The notes below the pieces were generated by a model. It searched no databases, was not told the DNA's origin, and saw nothing but the letters and a program-made list of their open reading frames with translations. A program made the position numbers and the translations under genes. Shown here piece by piece: positions 1 to 8,382 of a DNA stretch of 41,894 nucleotides. The stretch is from CAZFMJ01 sp964520045. Lineage in GTDB: Bacteria; Elusimicrobiota; Elusimicrobia; Elusimicrobiales; CAZFMJ01. Within the stretch, counting starts at the first letter, position 1. Each line of letters starts with the position of its first letter. The stretch covers positions 1-41,894 of the forward strand of contig CAZFMJ010000022.1 of assembly GCA_964520045.1 (NCBI GenBank), given 5' to 3'.

Positions 1-975
1 GACTTTATAATCGCAAATCATGCGGAAAAAGACCACAGCGGGGCCCTGCCGGAACTCATGGGACTGATACCGGACACCCCCATATACTGCACCGCAAACG
101 GAGTAAAATCGCTTAAAGGCCATTATCATAAAGACTGGAATTTCAAGCCGGTTAAAACGGGGGACTCTTTGGATATAGGCAATTCAAAGAAACTGCTGTT
201 CGTGGAAGCTCCGATGCTTCACTGGCCGGACAGCATGATGTGCTATATGACGGAAGACAACGTATTGTTCAGCAATGACGCATTCGGACAGCATTATGCC
301 AGCGAATATCTTTTTAACGACCTCGTGGATCAAAATGAGCTTTTTAATGAATGTATTAAGTATTACGCGAACATTCTGACGCCGTTCAGCGGTTTTGCCG
401 CGAAAAAAATAAAAGAATTCCTGAGCCTTAATCTTCCTCTCTCGGCCATATGCACAAGCCACGGAGTTATATGGCGCTCCAACCCCGCGCAGATAGTGGA
501 AAAATATATAAAGTGGTCGGATAATTATCAGGAAAATCAAATCTCAGTAATTTATGATTCCATGTGGGACGGCACGCGGATATTGGCGGAAAATATCGCA
601 AAAGGCATTGTAAGCTCCGATAAAGCCGTTGCAGTAAAGCTTTTTAACAGCGCGAAATCCGACAAAAACGATGTGATAACGGAAATATTCAAATCAAAAG
701 CGATTCTGCTGGGCTCGCCCACGATCAACCGGGGTATCCTCACCTCCACGGCCGGACTGCTGGAAGAAATAAAAGGCTTGGGCTTTAAAAATAAAAAAGC
801 ATCCGCTTTCGGGTGTTACGGCTGGAGCGGAGAATCGGTGAAACTGCTAACCGAATCGCTTAAATCCGCCGGGTTTCAGGTCATAGACGACGGCCTGAAG
901 GCGCTGTGGAATCCGGATGAGGCGGCGATTGAAGCGGCGTTTAAATACGGAAAAGATTTCGTATCCAAAATCTGA
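1..975 (+). CDS. fprA: Flavodiiron protein (A-type flavoprotein), 5' end missing
   Basis: The reading frame is open from the first base, so the start codon lies upstream of the window. The visible part begins in the metallo-beta-lactamase-like diiron domain with an NHAEKDHSG stretch, the H-x-E-x-D-H ligand motif. Further ligands follow: His in LHWPDSM, Asp in FSNDAFGQH and His in CTSHGVIW, so the diiron site looks complete. From about residue 180 of the visible part comes a flavodoxin domain (SVIYDSMWDGT phosphate loop, GSPTINRG, GCYGWSGE) that binds FMN. There is no rubredoxin extension. The family reduces O2 or NO in the cytoplasm with electrons from rubredoxin or NADH oxidoreductases and protects anaerobes. 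Neither substrate preference nor the electron donor can be read from this sequence. Confidence 0.95.
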   Translation, partial: DFIIANHAEKDHSGALPELMGLIPDTPIYCTANGVKSLKGHYHKDWNFKPVKTGDSLDIGNSKKLLFVEAPMLHWPDSMMCYMTEDNVLFSNDAFGQHYASEYLFNDLVDQNELFNECIKYYANILTPFSGFAAKKIKEFLSLNLPLSAICTSHGVIWRSNPAQIVEKYIKWSDNYQENQISVIYDSMWDGTRILAENIAKGIVSSDKAVAVKLFNSAKSDKNDVITEIFKSKAILLGSPTINRGILTSTAGLLEEIKGLGFKNKKASAFGCYGWSGESVKLLTESLKSAGFQVIDDGLKALWNPDEAAIEAAFKYGKDFVSKI

Positions 976-1037
976 TAAACCCCGGATATTTTCCCCTTGC
1001 GGCCGATATAAACCTGTACTTCCGCGCTGAAACCGCA

Positions 1038-1066
1038 CCCCGGATGGTATCGGGGGCCATTCGGCC
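1038..1066. terminator. Possible terminator/hairpin cluster after the flavodiiron gene
   Basis: Two overlapping inverted repeats can form: CCCCG (1038-1042) with CGGGG (1051-1055), and GGCC-ATTC-GGCC (1055-1066). They lie about 60 bases after the flavodiiron stop codon. No strong T-run follows, so intrinsic termination is only a possibility. The rest of 976-1192 holds no gene I can support. Confidence 0.3.
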
Positions 1067-1192
1067 TAAAACCTTATAGGTCCATTGCCTTTGAGTTTCT
1101 GCCACCTTTGTCCCATGCATATCGGAGAAAGAAAAGATACTATTATTCAGGCTATGCAGCCTGCGTTTCCAGAAAAATCTCGCATTGAAATT

Positions 1193-2518
1193 ATGAATAG
1201 AAAAATAATTTCGGCCGCCGTGGCCGCAATATGCTTTGCCGGCCCCGCGCAAACCCAAACCGCGCGCCCCGTTGAACAGGCGGATATCCGTGCCGCGGCC
1301 GTTGAATCAAAATACGGCGATCACGGCCAATCGGTTTCTTTTGCCCTGCGTCTGGCGTCGGGCAGGGACTGCACTCCGGAATATTTCAGGCTATATCCCG
1401 CGGCATACGAAAAATTCCAGGAACTTGCGCAAAAGACAGTGAAATATAAAATAATTCTGGTTCCCGGATATCTTACCTACTATATTAACGGCTCCAGATT
1501 TGACATACTGAAAACATGGCTTGGGCAAATAGGGGCGGATTATATTACCGCGCCTATCGATACCGCCAAAACAAGGCTGTATAATGCCGTAAAAATAAAA
1601 GAGGCGGTAGAATCCGCCGGAAAGCCGTGCATTATTATTTCCCACAGCAAGGGCGGAATAGACACGCTGGAAGCGCTGATTAAATACCCGGAAATCCGCG
1701 CGATGGTCAAAGGCTGGATTTCACTGCAGACGCCGTTTGCCGGGTCTCCCCTGGCTGACAAATATATAGAAAATAGTTTTGTTTATAATATATTCTCGCA
1801 GCTTATCTCAGATGTCGGGGGGTCGCCGCTGTCCTTGGATGACTTGTCAACGTGGGAGAGAAAGCAATATCACGAATTGTTTCAATCTGAAATAGAGCAG
1901 ATAACGCGCGTTATTCCTATTGTAGCATTGGCCGGCCGGCATGTCCCCGAAAACCAGCTTACCGTATTGCTGCGATTCGGGGGAAGCCGCATTGCCGGAG
2001 ACAATGACGGCCTCGTCCCCACCGGAAGCTCCGTTCTGGAAAATGCGGATTATGTTCTGCTGGACAATTTAAGCCATAGCGAGTCCGTAAACTCCATCTC
2101 CTCGTTTGACAGAATGCGGCTGAGCTACACACTGCTTAATATGCTTTTTGACCGCATTGAAAAGCAGCGGGAGATGGTCCAGATTAGTAAAAAAACAACG
2201 GATATTTTCAAAAACGCGCCCGAATGCGCCGTTCTAGATAAACCGCTGACAAAAAAACCCGGAATCTATGAAGCGATCTCTCTGCTGACCCCATGCACCG
2301 AATTTCTGTCCGGCAAATACGGTTTCACCATACGGGCATTTGACGACCACCTCAACGGCGACCACATGCCTCCCAGTATAATAATCGGCCTGAAATCTCC
2401 GGAAAAAGAACTAGGCAGGCAGGTCTTTGCCGACATTGAAAACTCTCTGGAAGGCCGAGGGAATCTGCTTCTCGGCTATAATGCGCAGGCGCGTATTCTT
2501 AACTGGCCTATCAGATAA
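1193..2518 (+). CDS. Secreted alpha/beta-hydrolase (lipase/PGAP1-like)
   Basis: The ATG at 1193 is preferred over an in-frame start at 1085 because it begins directly with a signal peptide (MNRKIISAAVAAICFAGPA) that would otherwise be buried. The mature protein has a beta-strand followed by an oxyanion-type turn (IILVPGYLT). About residue 150 it has the nucleophile elbow SHSKGG, matching G/S-x-S-x-G of the alpha/beta-hydrolase fold. Asp in DNDGLVP and His in LSHSES are candidates for the rest of the triad. The layout resembles triacylglycerol lipases and PGAP1-like esterases that release fatty acids from lipids. Product length is 441 aa and export to the periplasm or outside is expected. Substrate is unknown. 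No good Shine-Dalgarno sequence precedes the start. Confidence 0.75.
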   Translation: MNRKIISAAVAAICFAGPAQTQTARPVEQADIRAAAVESKYGDHGQSVSFALRLASGRDCTPEYFRLYPAAYEKFQELAQKTVKYKIILVPGYLTYYINGSRFDILKTWLGQIGADYITAPIDTAKTRLYNAVKIKEAVESAGKPCIIISHSKGGIDTLEALIKYPEIRAMVKGWISLQTPFAGSPLADKYIENSFVYNIFSQLISDVGGSPLSLDDLSTWERKQYHELFQSEIEQITRVIPIVALAGRHVPENQLTVLLRFGGSRIAGDNDGLVPTGSSVLENADYVLLDNLSHSESVNSISSFDRMRLSYTLLNMLFDRIEKQREMVQISKKTTDIFKNAPECAVLDKPLTKKPGIYEAISLLTPCTEFLSGKYGFTIRAFDDHLNGDHMPPSIIIGLKSPEKELGRQVFADIENSLEGRGNLLLGYNAQARILNWPIR

Positions 2519-2874
2519 ATTAACCGCAGAGGCCGCAAAGAGTTTACGCTAAGAACGCAAAGATTAACAGCATTGCCCTGGTTGTATCCGCAGGCAGGCT
2601 ATCCCGCAAATAAATGGCGGATAGAACTTCGAACGCCACAAAAAAATCGTCAACGTTGTGGTTTGCTGAACTCCGGAAAGCCATTATTCTACCGTCTGAA
2701 TCACAACTATACTTTCATCGCTGTGCCAATGACTTGGTTAAAAAATTAATTTTCCATCCTCTTCATCGGCTTTGTGTCCTTTGCGTTTGCTTCGCGTTCT
2801 TTGCGGTTAGTCTTCGGCTTTTTTCCGAATGTTTATAATTATCTGCGTTCGCAGTTATCTTTTGAAGTTGTATT
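2519..2874. repeat. Gene-free region with inverted purine-rich repeat
   Basis: This 356-base stretch has no convincing gene. Its left end (2520-2560) carries a TAACCGCAGAGGCCGCAAAG pattern. The right part (about 2765-2812) carries the same pattern on the other strand (reverse complement begins TAACCGCAAAGAACGCGAAG). The two arms face each other around about 200 bases of unique sequence. Similar TAACCGC..AAG..CGC stretches are common dispersed intergenic repeats in many genomes, and their translation (HRLCVLCVCFAFFAV here) is often miscalled as a small protein. A short CTGCG-TT-CGCAG palindrome sits at 2843-2854, just past the murU stop on the minus strand. Confidence 0.5.
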
Positions 2875-3624
2875 TTATTGGAAGAAATCCGGGGGGGTAA
2901 GTTTGTTTTCTTTTATAAAGCCGCGGGTTTGTTCAAGCGTTTCTATGCTTCCCATATCTTTCCATACATAATCACCGCTTTCAAAAGCCAAAATCCTTTC
3001 CCCCGCGCCCGCAAGGCGCAGATATGCCTCTTTGATCGAAAAAATGCCCGTCTCCGTCATTTTTTGAAAAATCTCCGGAGAAATAACGTGTATTCCGTTA
3101 AAGGCTTTTCTTTCCGCCCGCTCAATAGCGCAGCCCGCCCATTTTTTCTCCTTGTCTTTCACGGATTCCCATCCGCAGAGACCGCCCGCGGGATCAAAAA
3201 GAAAATACCTGCCGCTGGGCCTTTCGGCCACGGATAAAGTGGCAAGGGCTTTGTTTTCGACATGAAAGCCGTACATCTTTTTCAAATCGATATTACTGAA
3301 AACATCCACATTATGAAGGAAAAACGGCTTTCCGTCGTCAAAAAACAGGGAAACATTTTTCAGGCCGCCGCCGGTATCAAGAAGCTCCTTTTCATAGGAC
3401 AATTCTATTTCAACGCCGAAATCCCGTTTTTTGACAAAATCGGCGATCTTATCCGCCAAATGAAAAACATTTATTATAATTCCGCGCGCTCCGGCTTTAA
3501 TAAGACGGCGAAGAACGATTTCCAGCATCGCGACCCCGCCGACCTCAATAAGCGCCTTGGGAACGCCGTCGGTATAAGGCTTAAGCCTTGTTCCAATGCC
3601 CGCCGCCAAAACCATCGCTTTCAT
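2875..3624 (-). CDS. murU: MurU-like sugar-1-phosphate nucleotidyltransferase
   Basis: The 249-aa protein starts with the nucleotidyltransferase signature MKAMVLAAGIGTRLKPYT followed by PKALIEVGG, the nucleotide-binding G-x-G-T-R and K motifs. A DVFSNIDL stretch probably supplies the metal-binding Asp. The ATG at 3624 overlaps the stop of the upstream gene by four bases (ATGA), so the two are translationally coupled; longer in-frame starts would lie inside that gene. The best match by neighbourhood is MurU, which makes UDP-MurNAc from MurNAc-1-phosphate in cytoplasmic peptidoglycan recycling. The upstream gene encodes an AmgK-type sugar kinase, the enzyme that normally supplies the substrate. 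The family also includes mannose-1-P and glucose-1-P transferases, so the exact sugar is inferred. Confidence 0.8.
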   Translation of the reverse strand: MKAMVLAAGIGTRLKPYTDGVPKALIEVGGVAMLEIVLRRLIKAGARGIIINVFHLADKIADFVKKRDFGVEIELSYEKELLDTGGGLKNVSLFFDDGKPFFLHNVDVFSNIDLKKMYGFHVENKALATLSVAERPSGRYFLFDPAGGLCGWESVKDKEKKWAGCAIERAERKAFNGIHVISPEIFQKMTETGIFSIKEAYLRLAGAGERILAFESGDYVWKDMGSIETLEQTRGFIKENKLTPPDFFQ

Positions 3625-5057
3625 ATCGTGATAACCAGGGGTTCGGCTTCTGCCTGCTGTCTGTGTTTGACCTCCACGTTCGCGCCGTATTTGCCGCGGA
3701 GAGTTTCCGCAAGCCGTTCGGCGCAATAAACCGAGCGGTGTTTTCCTCCGGTGCAGCCGAACGCGACCATAAGTTTGGTGAAATTACGCTTCTTGTAATT
3801 ATCCATGCTCTGCGCCACAAGGCCGACGGCATGTTCCATAAATTTTCCGACAACCGGTTCTTTATCAAGAAAAGCCGCCACCTCGGCATCTTTTCCGGTA
3901 AGTTTCGCATATTTCTCATATTTGCCGGGATTGGGCAAAGCCCTGCAGTCGAACACGTACCCTCCGCCGTGGCCGCTCTCATCCGCCGGTATGCCGTACC
4001 GGTATGAAAAACTTTCTATATGCACGGTAAGATTAAGCCTGGCGTTTCCCATCTGCCTTAAAGCCGAAGAAGCCACTATTTTCCTGAAAACTTCCATAAG
4101 CGCCGGCAATTTGACGGGAAGCTTCGCCGTGCGCAGAAGATACTCGAGATTTTGCACGGCATACGGAATGCTTTGAAGGAACTGCGGCTTTTTCTCGTAA
4201 AACCCCCTCAAGCCGTATGCGCCCATGGCCTGCATTATCCTTATAAACGCATAACCGTAATAATGTTTTAGAAATTCCTTTCGCGTTATTTTCACAAAGC
4301 CGGCCGCCGCGTCAAGATATTCTTCCAGCAGCTCTTCCCTGAGCCTGGCCGGAAGAGCGGCCTTTGCGTCAAAAAGGAGAGAGGCTATATCATACTGCAG
4401 GGCTCCCTTGCGCCCGCCCTGGTAGTCTATAAACCACGGTTCGTCCTGTTTTATCATTATGTTGCGCGACTGAAAATCCCTGTACAGGAAAAAACTTCTC
4501 TCAGCCTGCAGAAGAAACTCGGGAAAAATCTTAAAATCGTTCTCAAGCTCCTGTTCATTAAACGGGATATGGGCAAGTTTTAAGAAATAATACTTGAAAT
4601 AATTCAGGTCCCAAAACATGGACTGCCTGTCAAAGCTTCCCCTGGGATAACAAAGCCGGTAATCCATAGTCTTGGCGGCTGCTATTTGAAAATGCGGAAG
4701 TATGCGAATCGCCTTTCGGTACATTTCAACGACAGGTTTGGAAATTTTTCCCTGGCTGCGGTTATCCGACAAAAGCTGAAAAAGAGTGGTGTCTCCCAGA
4801 TCTTCCTCAATGTAAACGCCCTTTTCCAGATTTTCGGCGTAAATTTCCGGCACCCGCAAACCCGCTTTCCTGAAATGGCGCGTAAACTCTATGAAAGCCT
4901 TGTTCTCTTTAAAATCGGCGTTCACGACTCCTATCACCGTCCCGCTTCTGGAAGGAATACGGTAAAGCTTCCTGTCGGAGCCGTCGCCCCTGAGCGGACT
5001 CAGGGAAACGGCCTCCTGCTTATAATGACTGCGGAATAATTCTTTAAGCGCTTCCAT
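3621..5057 (-). CDS. amgK: AmgK-type sugar kinase fused to RapZ C-terminal domain
   Basis: This is a 478-aa two-domain protein. Residues 1-330 form an aminoglycoside-phosphotransferase-like kinase: the catalytic loop is YRDFQSRNIM (192-201, with D194 and N199) and the metal Asp is in FIDYQGG (D211). Residues about 340-478 match the C-terminal domain of RapZ, including its hallmark GCTGGKHRSV (434-443). RapZ itself has an N-terminal P-loop ATPase domain, which is absent here. AmgK phosphorylates the anomeric position of MurNAc/GlcNAc; the RapZ C-domain binds glucosamine-6-phosphate and small RNA in Escherichia coli. A strong GGGGAG ribosome site precedes the ATG. The gene couples to murU by an ATGA overlap. 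I believe similar fusions occur in Bacteroidota, but cannot confirm this here. Confidence 0.85.
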   Translation of the reverse strand: MEALKELFRSHYKQEAVSLSPLRGDGSDRKLYRIPSRSGTVIGVVNADFKENKAFIEFTRHFRKAGLRVPEIYAENLEKGVYIEEDLGDTTLFQLLSDNRSQGKISKPVVEMYRKAIRILPHFQIAAAKTMDYRLCYPRGSFDRQSMFWDLNYFKYYFLKLAHIPFNEQELENDFKIFPEFLLQAERSFFLYRDFQSRNIMIKQDEPWFIDYQGGRKGALQYDIASLLFDAKAALPARLREELLEEYLDAAAGFVKITRKEFLKHYYGYAFIRIMQAMGAYGLRGFYEKKPQFLQSIPYAVQNLEYLLRTAKLPVKLPALMEVFRKIVASSALRQMGNARLNLTVHIESFSYRYGIPADESGHGGGYVFDCRALPNPGKYEKYAKLTGKDAEVAAFLDKEPVVGKFMEHAVGLVAQSMDNYKKRNFTKLMVAFGCTGGKHRSVYCAERLAETLRGKYGANVEVKHRQQAEAEPLVITI

Positions 5058-5091
5058 AATAACTCCCCTTCCTTACGCAAGGTAATGTCAA

Positions 5092-5146
5092 AAACCGCGG
5101 ATTCACACGGGGAGACACCGTGTCCATCTGCGCGCACCCGCGGTTT
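5092..5146. promoter_or_regulatory. Nested hairpin in the leader of the kinase-RapZ operon
   Basis: AAACCGCGG (5092-5100) pairs perfectly with CCGCGGTTT (5138-5146). Inside it, ACACGG (5105-5110) pairs with CCGTGT (5118-5123). The structure lies 35-90 bases upstream of the minus-strand kinase start, so it would be in that gene's 5' untranslated region if transcription starts further out. It may be a regulatory RNA fold or a protein-binding site. Confidence 0.45.
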
Positions 5147-5265
5147 CGTATCATTTCTTTACAAGCTCTTAACGAGAATACCAAATATCCGGCCCCTGCT
5201 TCTACCAAGGCAGCGTCAAGAATATTGTGTAATTTCTTTTAGCGGTTTTTCTCTCCAATAACGGC

Positions 5266-5294
5266 TTGACCCGCCGGCTTCAATAAAATATCCT
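5266..5294 (+). promoter_or_regulatory. Putative sigma-70 promoter for the triple-REC GGDEF gene
   Basis: TTGACC (5266-5271) and TATCCT (5289-5294) are separated by 17 bases and sit about 40 bases before the ATG at 5335. The -35 matches consensus at five of six positions and the -10 at four. Confidence 0.4.
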
Positions 5295-5334
5295 ATTAAG
5301 GTTAAATAATATTATTCGTTTCGTTCCCAGCTAT

Positions 5335-7053
5335 ATGAAGCCCATAAAAGAAAAACGAATTCTGATCATCGATGAAGACTTAAAAAGCGCCGGAGAAACC
5401 TGCGTGTTTTTAACCAAGGCGGGCTATGCGGCCCGCTATGTTTCCGATTACGCCGCTGTAATAGCCTCTTTGCAGGAATGGCGGCCGGATATTTTATTGC
5501 TGGATGTTTTTACTCATGCCTTCAATGCAATGGATTTTCTCAAACGCCTTAAGGAAAATCCATACACCGCCGATCAAAAAGTGCTTATACTTTCCCACCC
5601 TAAACATATGGACCTGGTTACCGGCCCCGCGCAGAAAGTCGTGGGCTGTCTTATAAAACCCGTGGATTTCGAAAGTCTTGGAATGCTTTTGCGTAAATTT
5701 GCCGGAGAGGCGTCGTCCGCAAAGCGCATCCCGGTGCTTGTGGCGGATGATGATCCGGAATTTTCCGATCTGCTTAAAATGTTCCTGGAAACGAACTATT
5801 ACCGCCCCATTATGGTTTCAAACGGAGACGCCGCCCTTAAAGCGATTCAGCTCGAGCGGCCGGCGGCCGTGCTTTTGGATATGATGATGCCGGGCAAGAA
5901 CGGATTTGAAGTCCTGGACGAGCTCGACCGGGACCAGTCTCTTCCTAAAATACCCATAGTGGCGCTTACCGCGGTGCATCCCAATTCATTTCAGGACCCC
6001 GGGCTTCTGACGGGAATGCCGGAGATCATATCAAAACACGTTTCAAAGGAATTTCTGCTACAGGCAATAGACCGCATTTTCTCGGGAGAGTATGCGGCTG
6101 CGGCCGGCATCGAAGCCAAAACAGTAAAGCCGAAAATTCTCATGGCGGATGATAAACCGGAACTGCTCAGCCTTATGCAGGAGGTGCTTGAAGACGCCGG
6201 TTTTGAGGTCTATCCCGCGGCAAACGGCCAGGAAGCCGTTGATCTGGTTCGGCTTAAAAATCCCGACATAGTGATCCTTGATTACGAAATGCCCGTAAAA
6301 ACAGGTCTTGCGGCCGCGGAGGAAATCAAAGCGGATCCGCTTTTTGCGCACCTGCCGATAGTCATGCTCACCGGGATAGCGGACAAACAAACCAAAATAA
6401 TGGGGCTCAATATGGGAGTGGACGATTACCTGATCAAACCCATAGACACGGACGAACTTCTGGCCCGGATAAGAATGCTGCTTAAGCGCAACAAGCAGGT
6501 GCTTGACACAAACCCGCTGACGAAACTGCCCGGAAACCCGTCTATCCAGTCAAGAATAGAAACCGAGATAGCAAAGAATAAGGAATTCGCCGTTCTTTAC
6601 ATAGATATAAACCAATTTAAATCATACAACGACGCGTACGGATTTGACGCGGGGGATAAAATAATAAAAACCACGGCTTCTCTTCTTGTTCAGACCACAA
6701 GACAGGGCACCACTTTCAGCGATTTTATCGGCCATATAGGCGGAGATGATTTTATAATCATAACCTCCGTCGAGCGGTCGGAAGGTCTTTGTAAAAAGAT
6801 ACTCGGCAGTTTTGATTCGATCGCGCCTTCGTTTTACAGCGAAGAAGACCGCAGCCGCGGATATATGGTTTCCACCGACAGAATGGGCAATTTCACCAAA
6901 TTCCCTTTTCTTTCCCTTTCTATAGGCGTGGTTCACAACATAAACAGAAAACTCACCTCGCTGGGCCAGATAAGCCAAATAGGCGCCGAACTGAAGAAAC
7001 ACGCCAAAACTTTTCAAAAAAGCTATTATGTTGTGGACAGAAGGAAGTTCTAA
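5335..7053 (+). CDS. Response regulator with three receiver domains and a GGDEF domain
   Basis: The 572-aa cytoplasmic protein has three tandem receiver domains (about 8-120, 132-250 and 262-382). All keep the phospho-acceptor Asp (LLLDVFT, LLDMMMP, ILDYEMP) and the conserved Lys. A C-terminal diguanylate-cyclase-type domain (about 395-572) follows. The active-site motif reads GGDDF rather than GGDEF or GGEEF. The preceding allosteric RxxD I-site is replaced by FIGH, so product inhibition is probably lost. The metal Asp is present in YIDINQFK. The domain order suggests multi-input control of cyclic dinucleotide synthesis, though the Asp variant leaves activity uncertain. No Shine-Dalgarno is visible before the ATG. 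No histidine kinase is adjacent; three other receiver genes lie within 5 kb. Confidence 0.9.
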   Translation: MKPIKEKRILIIDEDLKSAGETCVFLTKAGYAARYVSDYAAVIASLQEWRPDILLLDVFTHAFNAMDFLKRLKENPYTADQKVLILSHPKHMDLVTGPAQKVVGCLIKPVDFESLGMLLRKFAGEASSAKRIPVLVADDDPEFSDLLKMFLETNYYRPIMVSNGDAALKAIQLERPAAVLLDMMMPGKNGFEVLDELDRDQSLPKIPIVALTAVHPNSFQDPGLLTGMPEIISKHVSKEFLLQAIDRIFSGEYAAAAGIEAKTVKPKILMADDKPELLSLMQEVLEDAGFEVYPAANGQEAVDLVRLKNPDIVILDYEMPVKTGLAAAEEIKADPLFAHLPIVMLTGIADKQTKIMGLNMGVDDYLIKPIDTDELLARIRMLLKRNKQVLDTNPLTKLPGNPSIQSRIETEIAKNKEFAVLYIDINQFKSYNDAYGFDAGDKIIKTTASLLVQTTRQGTTFSDFIGHIGGDDFIIITSVERSEGLCKKILGSFDSIAPSFYSEEDRSRGYMVSTDRMGNFTKFPFLSLSIGVVHNINRKLTSLGQISQIGAELKKHAKTFQKSYYVVDRRKF

Positions 7054-7182
7054 GAAGGGAACCCGCAAGACGGCTTGACAGCTAGGCCGCTGTATAAGAA
7101 ACTTCCAGCAGTCATCAACATCCGCATAGACATAAAATTTGGGGTAAATAGCAGAAAGTTGCCGTCCGGTCTCTTCTTCCGG

Positions 7183-7542
7183 CTATTCCTGTATCATTTT
7201 TACTACTTCAAAAAGAAGATTGTCTTTTGTCACGGGTTTTTTCAGAAAAGCCACTTTGGGATGATTTTTTAACGTTTCAATCTTTTCTATTTTTCCGGTG
7301 ACAAAGATAATGGGGACCTGAGATAAAAGGGTGTTTCTAAGCCTGTTAAACACCGCCATTCCTCCTCCGGCGGGCATATCCACATCCAACAGAACAATGT
7401 CCGGTTTTATTTGCTGGTATTTGGTTATGGCGCCAAACGCGTCTTCGGCGTAAAAAACCTCAAAATTTGTCATCTTAAAAATTTCCCCGTATACCGCGAG
7501 TATCGCGGGATCGTCGTCTACAGCCAGCACTTTTTTGGACAT
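7183..7542 (-). CDS. Single-domain CheY-like response regulator
   Basis: The 119-aa protein is a lone receiver domain. The acidic pair is in AVDDDPA, the phospho-acceptor Asp in VLLDVDMP, the Thr in IFVTGKI and the Lys in FLKKPVT. There is no output domain, so it must act by protein contact or as a phosphorelay intermediate. A clear AGGAGA ribosome site precedes the ATG. It is downstream of the DUF1207 gene with nine bases between them, as last gene of the minus-strand cluster starting at 11430. It converges on the triple-REC GGDEF gene. The partner kinase is not in the window. Confidence 0.9.
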   Translation of the reverse strand: MSKKVLAVDDDPAILAVYGEIFKMTNFEVFYAEDAFGAITKYQQIKPDIVLLDVDMPAGGGMAVFNRLRNTLLSQVPIIFVTGKIEKIETLKNHPKVAFLKKPVTKDNLLFEVVKMIQE

Positions 7543-7551
7543 ATAGCTCTC

Positions 7552-8382
7552 CTAACGTTGAAAGGAAATTCCCGCTGAAACGCGTTTTTCCCTTTTTCCG
7601 ATAAACCCCAAATACTGCATTTGCCCGGCAAAATATTCGGCAAAAACCGAAAACGATCTTTTGTCTCCGGCCGCACCCATAAGCAGTCCGGCGCGGGCCG
7701 AAAACGACGCCCTCCAATTAAACCGCTCAAGGGCTTGAACATCCAGAGCGCAGAACAATAATTTATTTGAGTTTTCCAGCCCTCTGCTAAGTTCTATGCC
7801 GGCCTGGGTTCTGGATTTTTTTTGTGTGTCCGGAAAACTGTTGAAAGCATATCCCGCCGAGCCGTAAAATCTCTGCTGAACCGTTTTTGCCGCCGGAAGG
7901 CGGGGAGACCATGAAACATAAAATCTGAAATCATCCGTCACGTTTTTGCGCAAAACAGGCTGAACGCGCTTTATATAATCATCTCCCAAATGCGAACTGG
8001 TGTGCCAATACATTATTCTGGCGGAAAACGCGCCGAACGCATAATCCACCGGCAAAGCGCCGGTATAGTCCGCTATTTCCATGTCGTTCGTTTTTCTGGA
8101 CACGTCAAATCTCGCCGCGACGGCTCCGACGATCCCAAGCCGCATTCTGCCGTCCCCGCGCATATTCCATTCCGCCAGTCCGATCTCGTCCCCCATGGTT
8201 ATTTCGGCCCTGCGGCCCGAGTTTTCCGGCGCTGTTAATTTTGCGGAATAGGCCGGCTGGGCCGGATCGGCAATAATGGCGGGGAATGCTCTTTCGGACG
8301 ACGGAAGCATGGCGCAAACGGCGTCCCGGACTCCGAGCGCCGCTATTAGCGCGGCAAGAACGACGTGTATTTTTAATCCCAT
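7552..8382 (-). CDS. DUF1207 family outer-membrane protein
   Basis: The 276-aa product begins with a signal peptide (residues 1-23, cleavage after VCA). The body has features I associate with DUF1207: GDEIGLAEW, LGIVGAVAARFDVSRKTNDME, an ADYTGALPVDY segment and the hallmark YWHTSSHLGDDY. Alternating aromatic/polar strands and a terminal FQR fit an outer-membrane beta-barrel. The family has no defined function. The start overlaps the end of the upstream dehydrogenase gene by ten bases, so the two are co-transcribed. Linkage to receiver proteins hints at a surface or envelope signalling role, but that is inference. Confidence 0.75.
   Translation of the reverse strand: MGLKIHVVLAALIAALGVRDAVCAMLPSSERAFPAIIADPAQPAYSAKLTAPENSGRRAEITMGDEIGLAEWNMRGDGRMRLGIVGAVAARFDVSRKTNDMEIADYTGALPVDYAFGAFSARIMYWHTSSHLGDDYIKRVQPVLRKNVTDDFRFYVSWSPRLPAAKTVQQRFYGSAGYAFNSFPDTQKKSRTQAGIELSRGLENSNKLLFCALDVQALERFNWRASFSARAGLLMGAAGDKRSFSVFAEYFAGQMQYLGFIGKREKRVSAGISFQR

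Noticed and set aside
941..1258. Minus-strand open frame of 105 codons between the flavodiiron and hydrolase genes
   Set aside because: It overlaps the ends of two real genes on the other strand, has no ribosome site and its middle spans hairpin sequence.
2614..2838. Small plus-strand frame in the repeat region
   Set aside because: Its C-terminal half is the translation of a purine-rich dispersed repeat, a known source of false genes, and it has no ribosome site.
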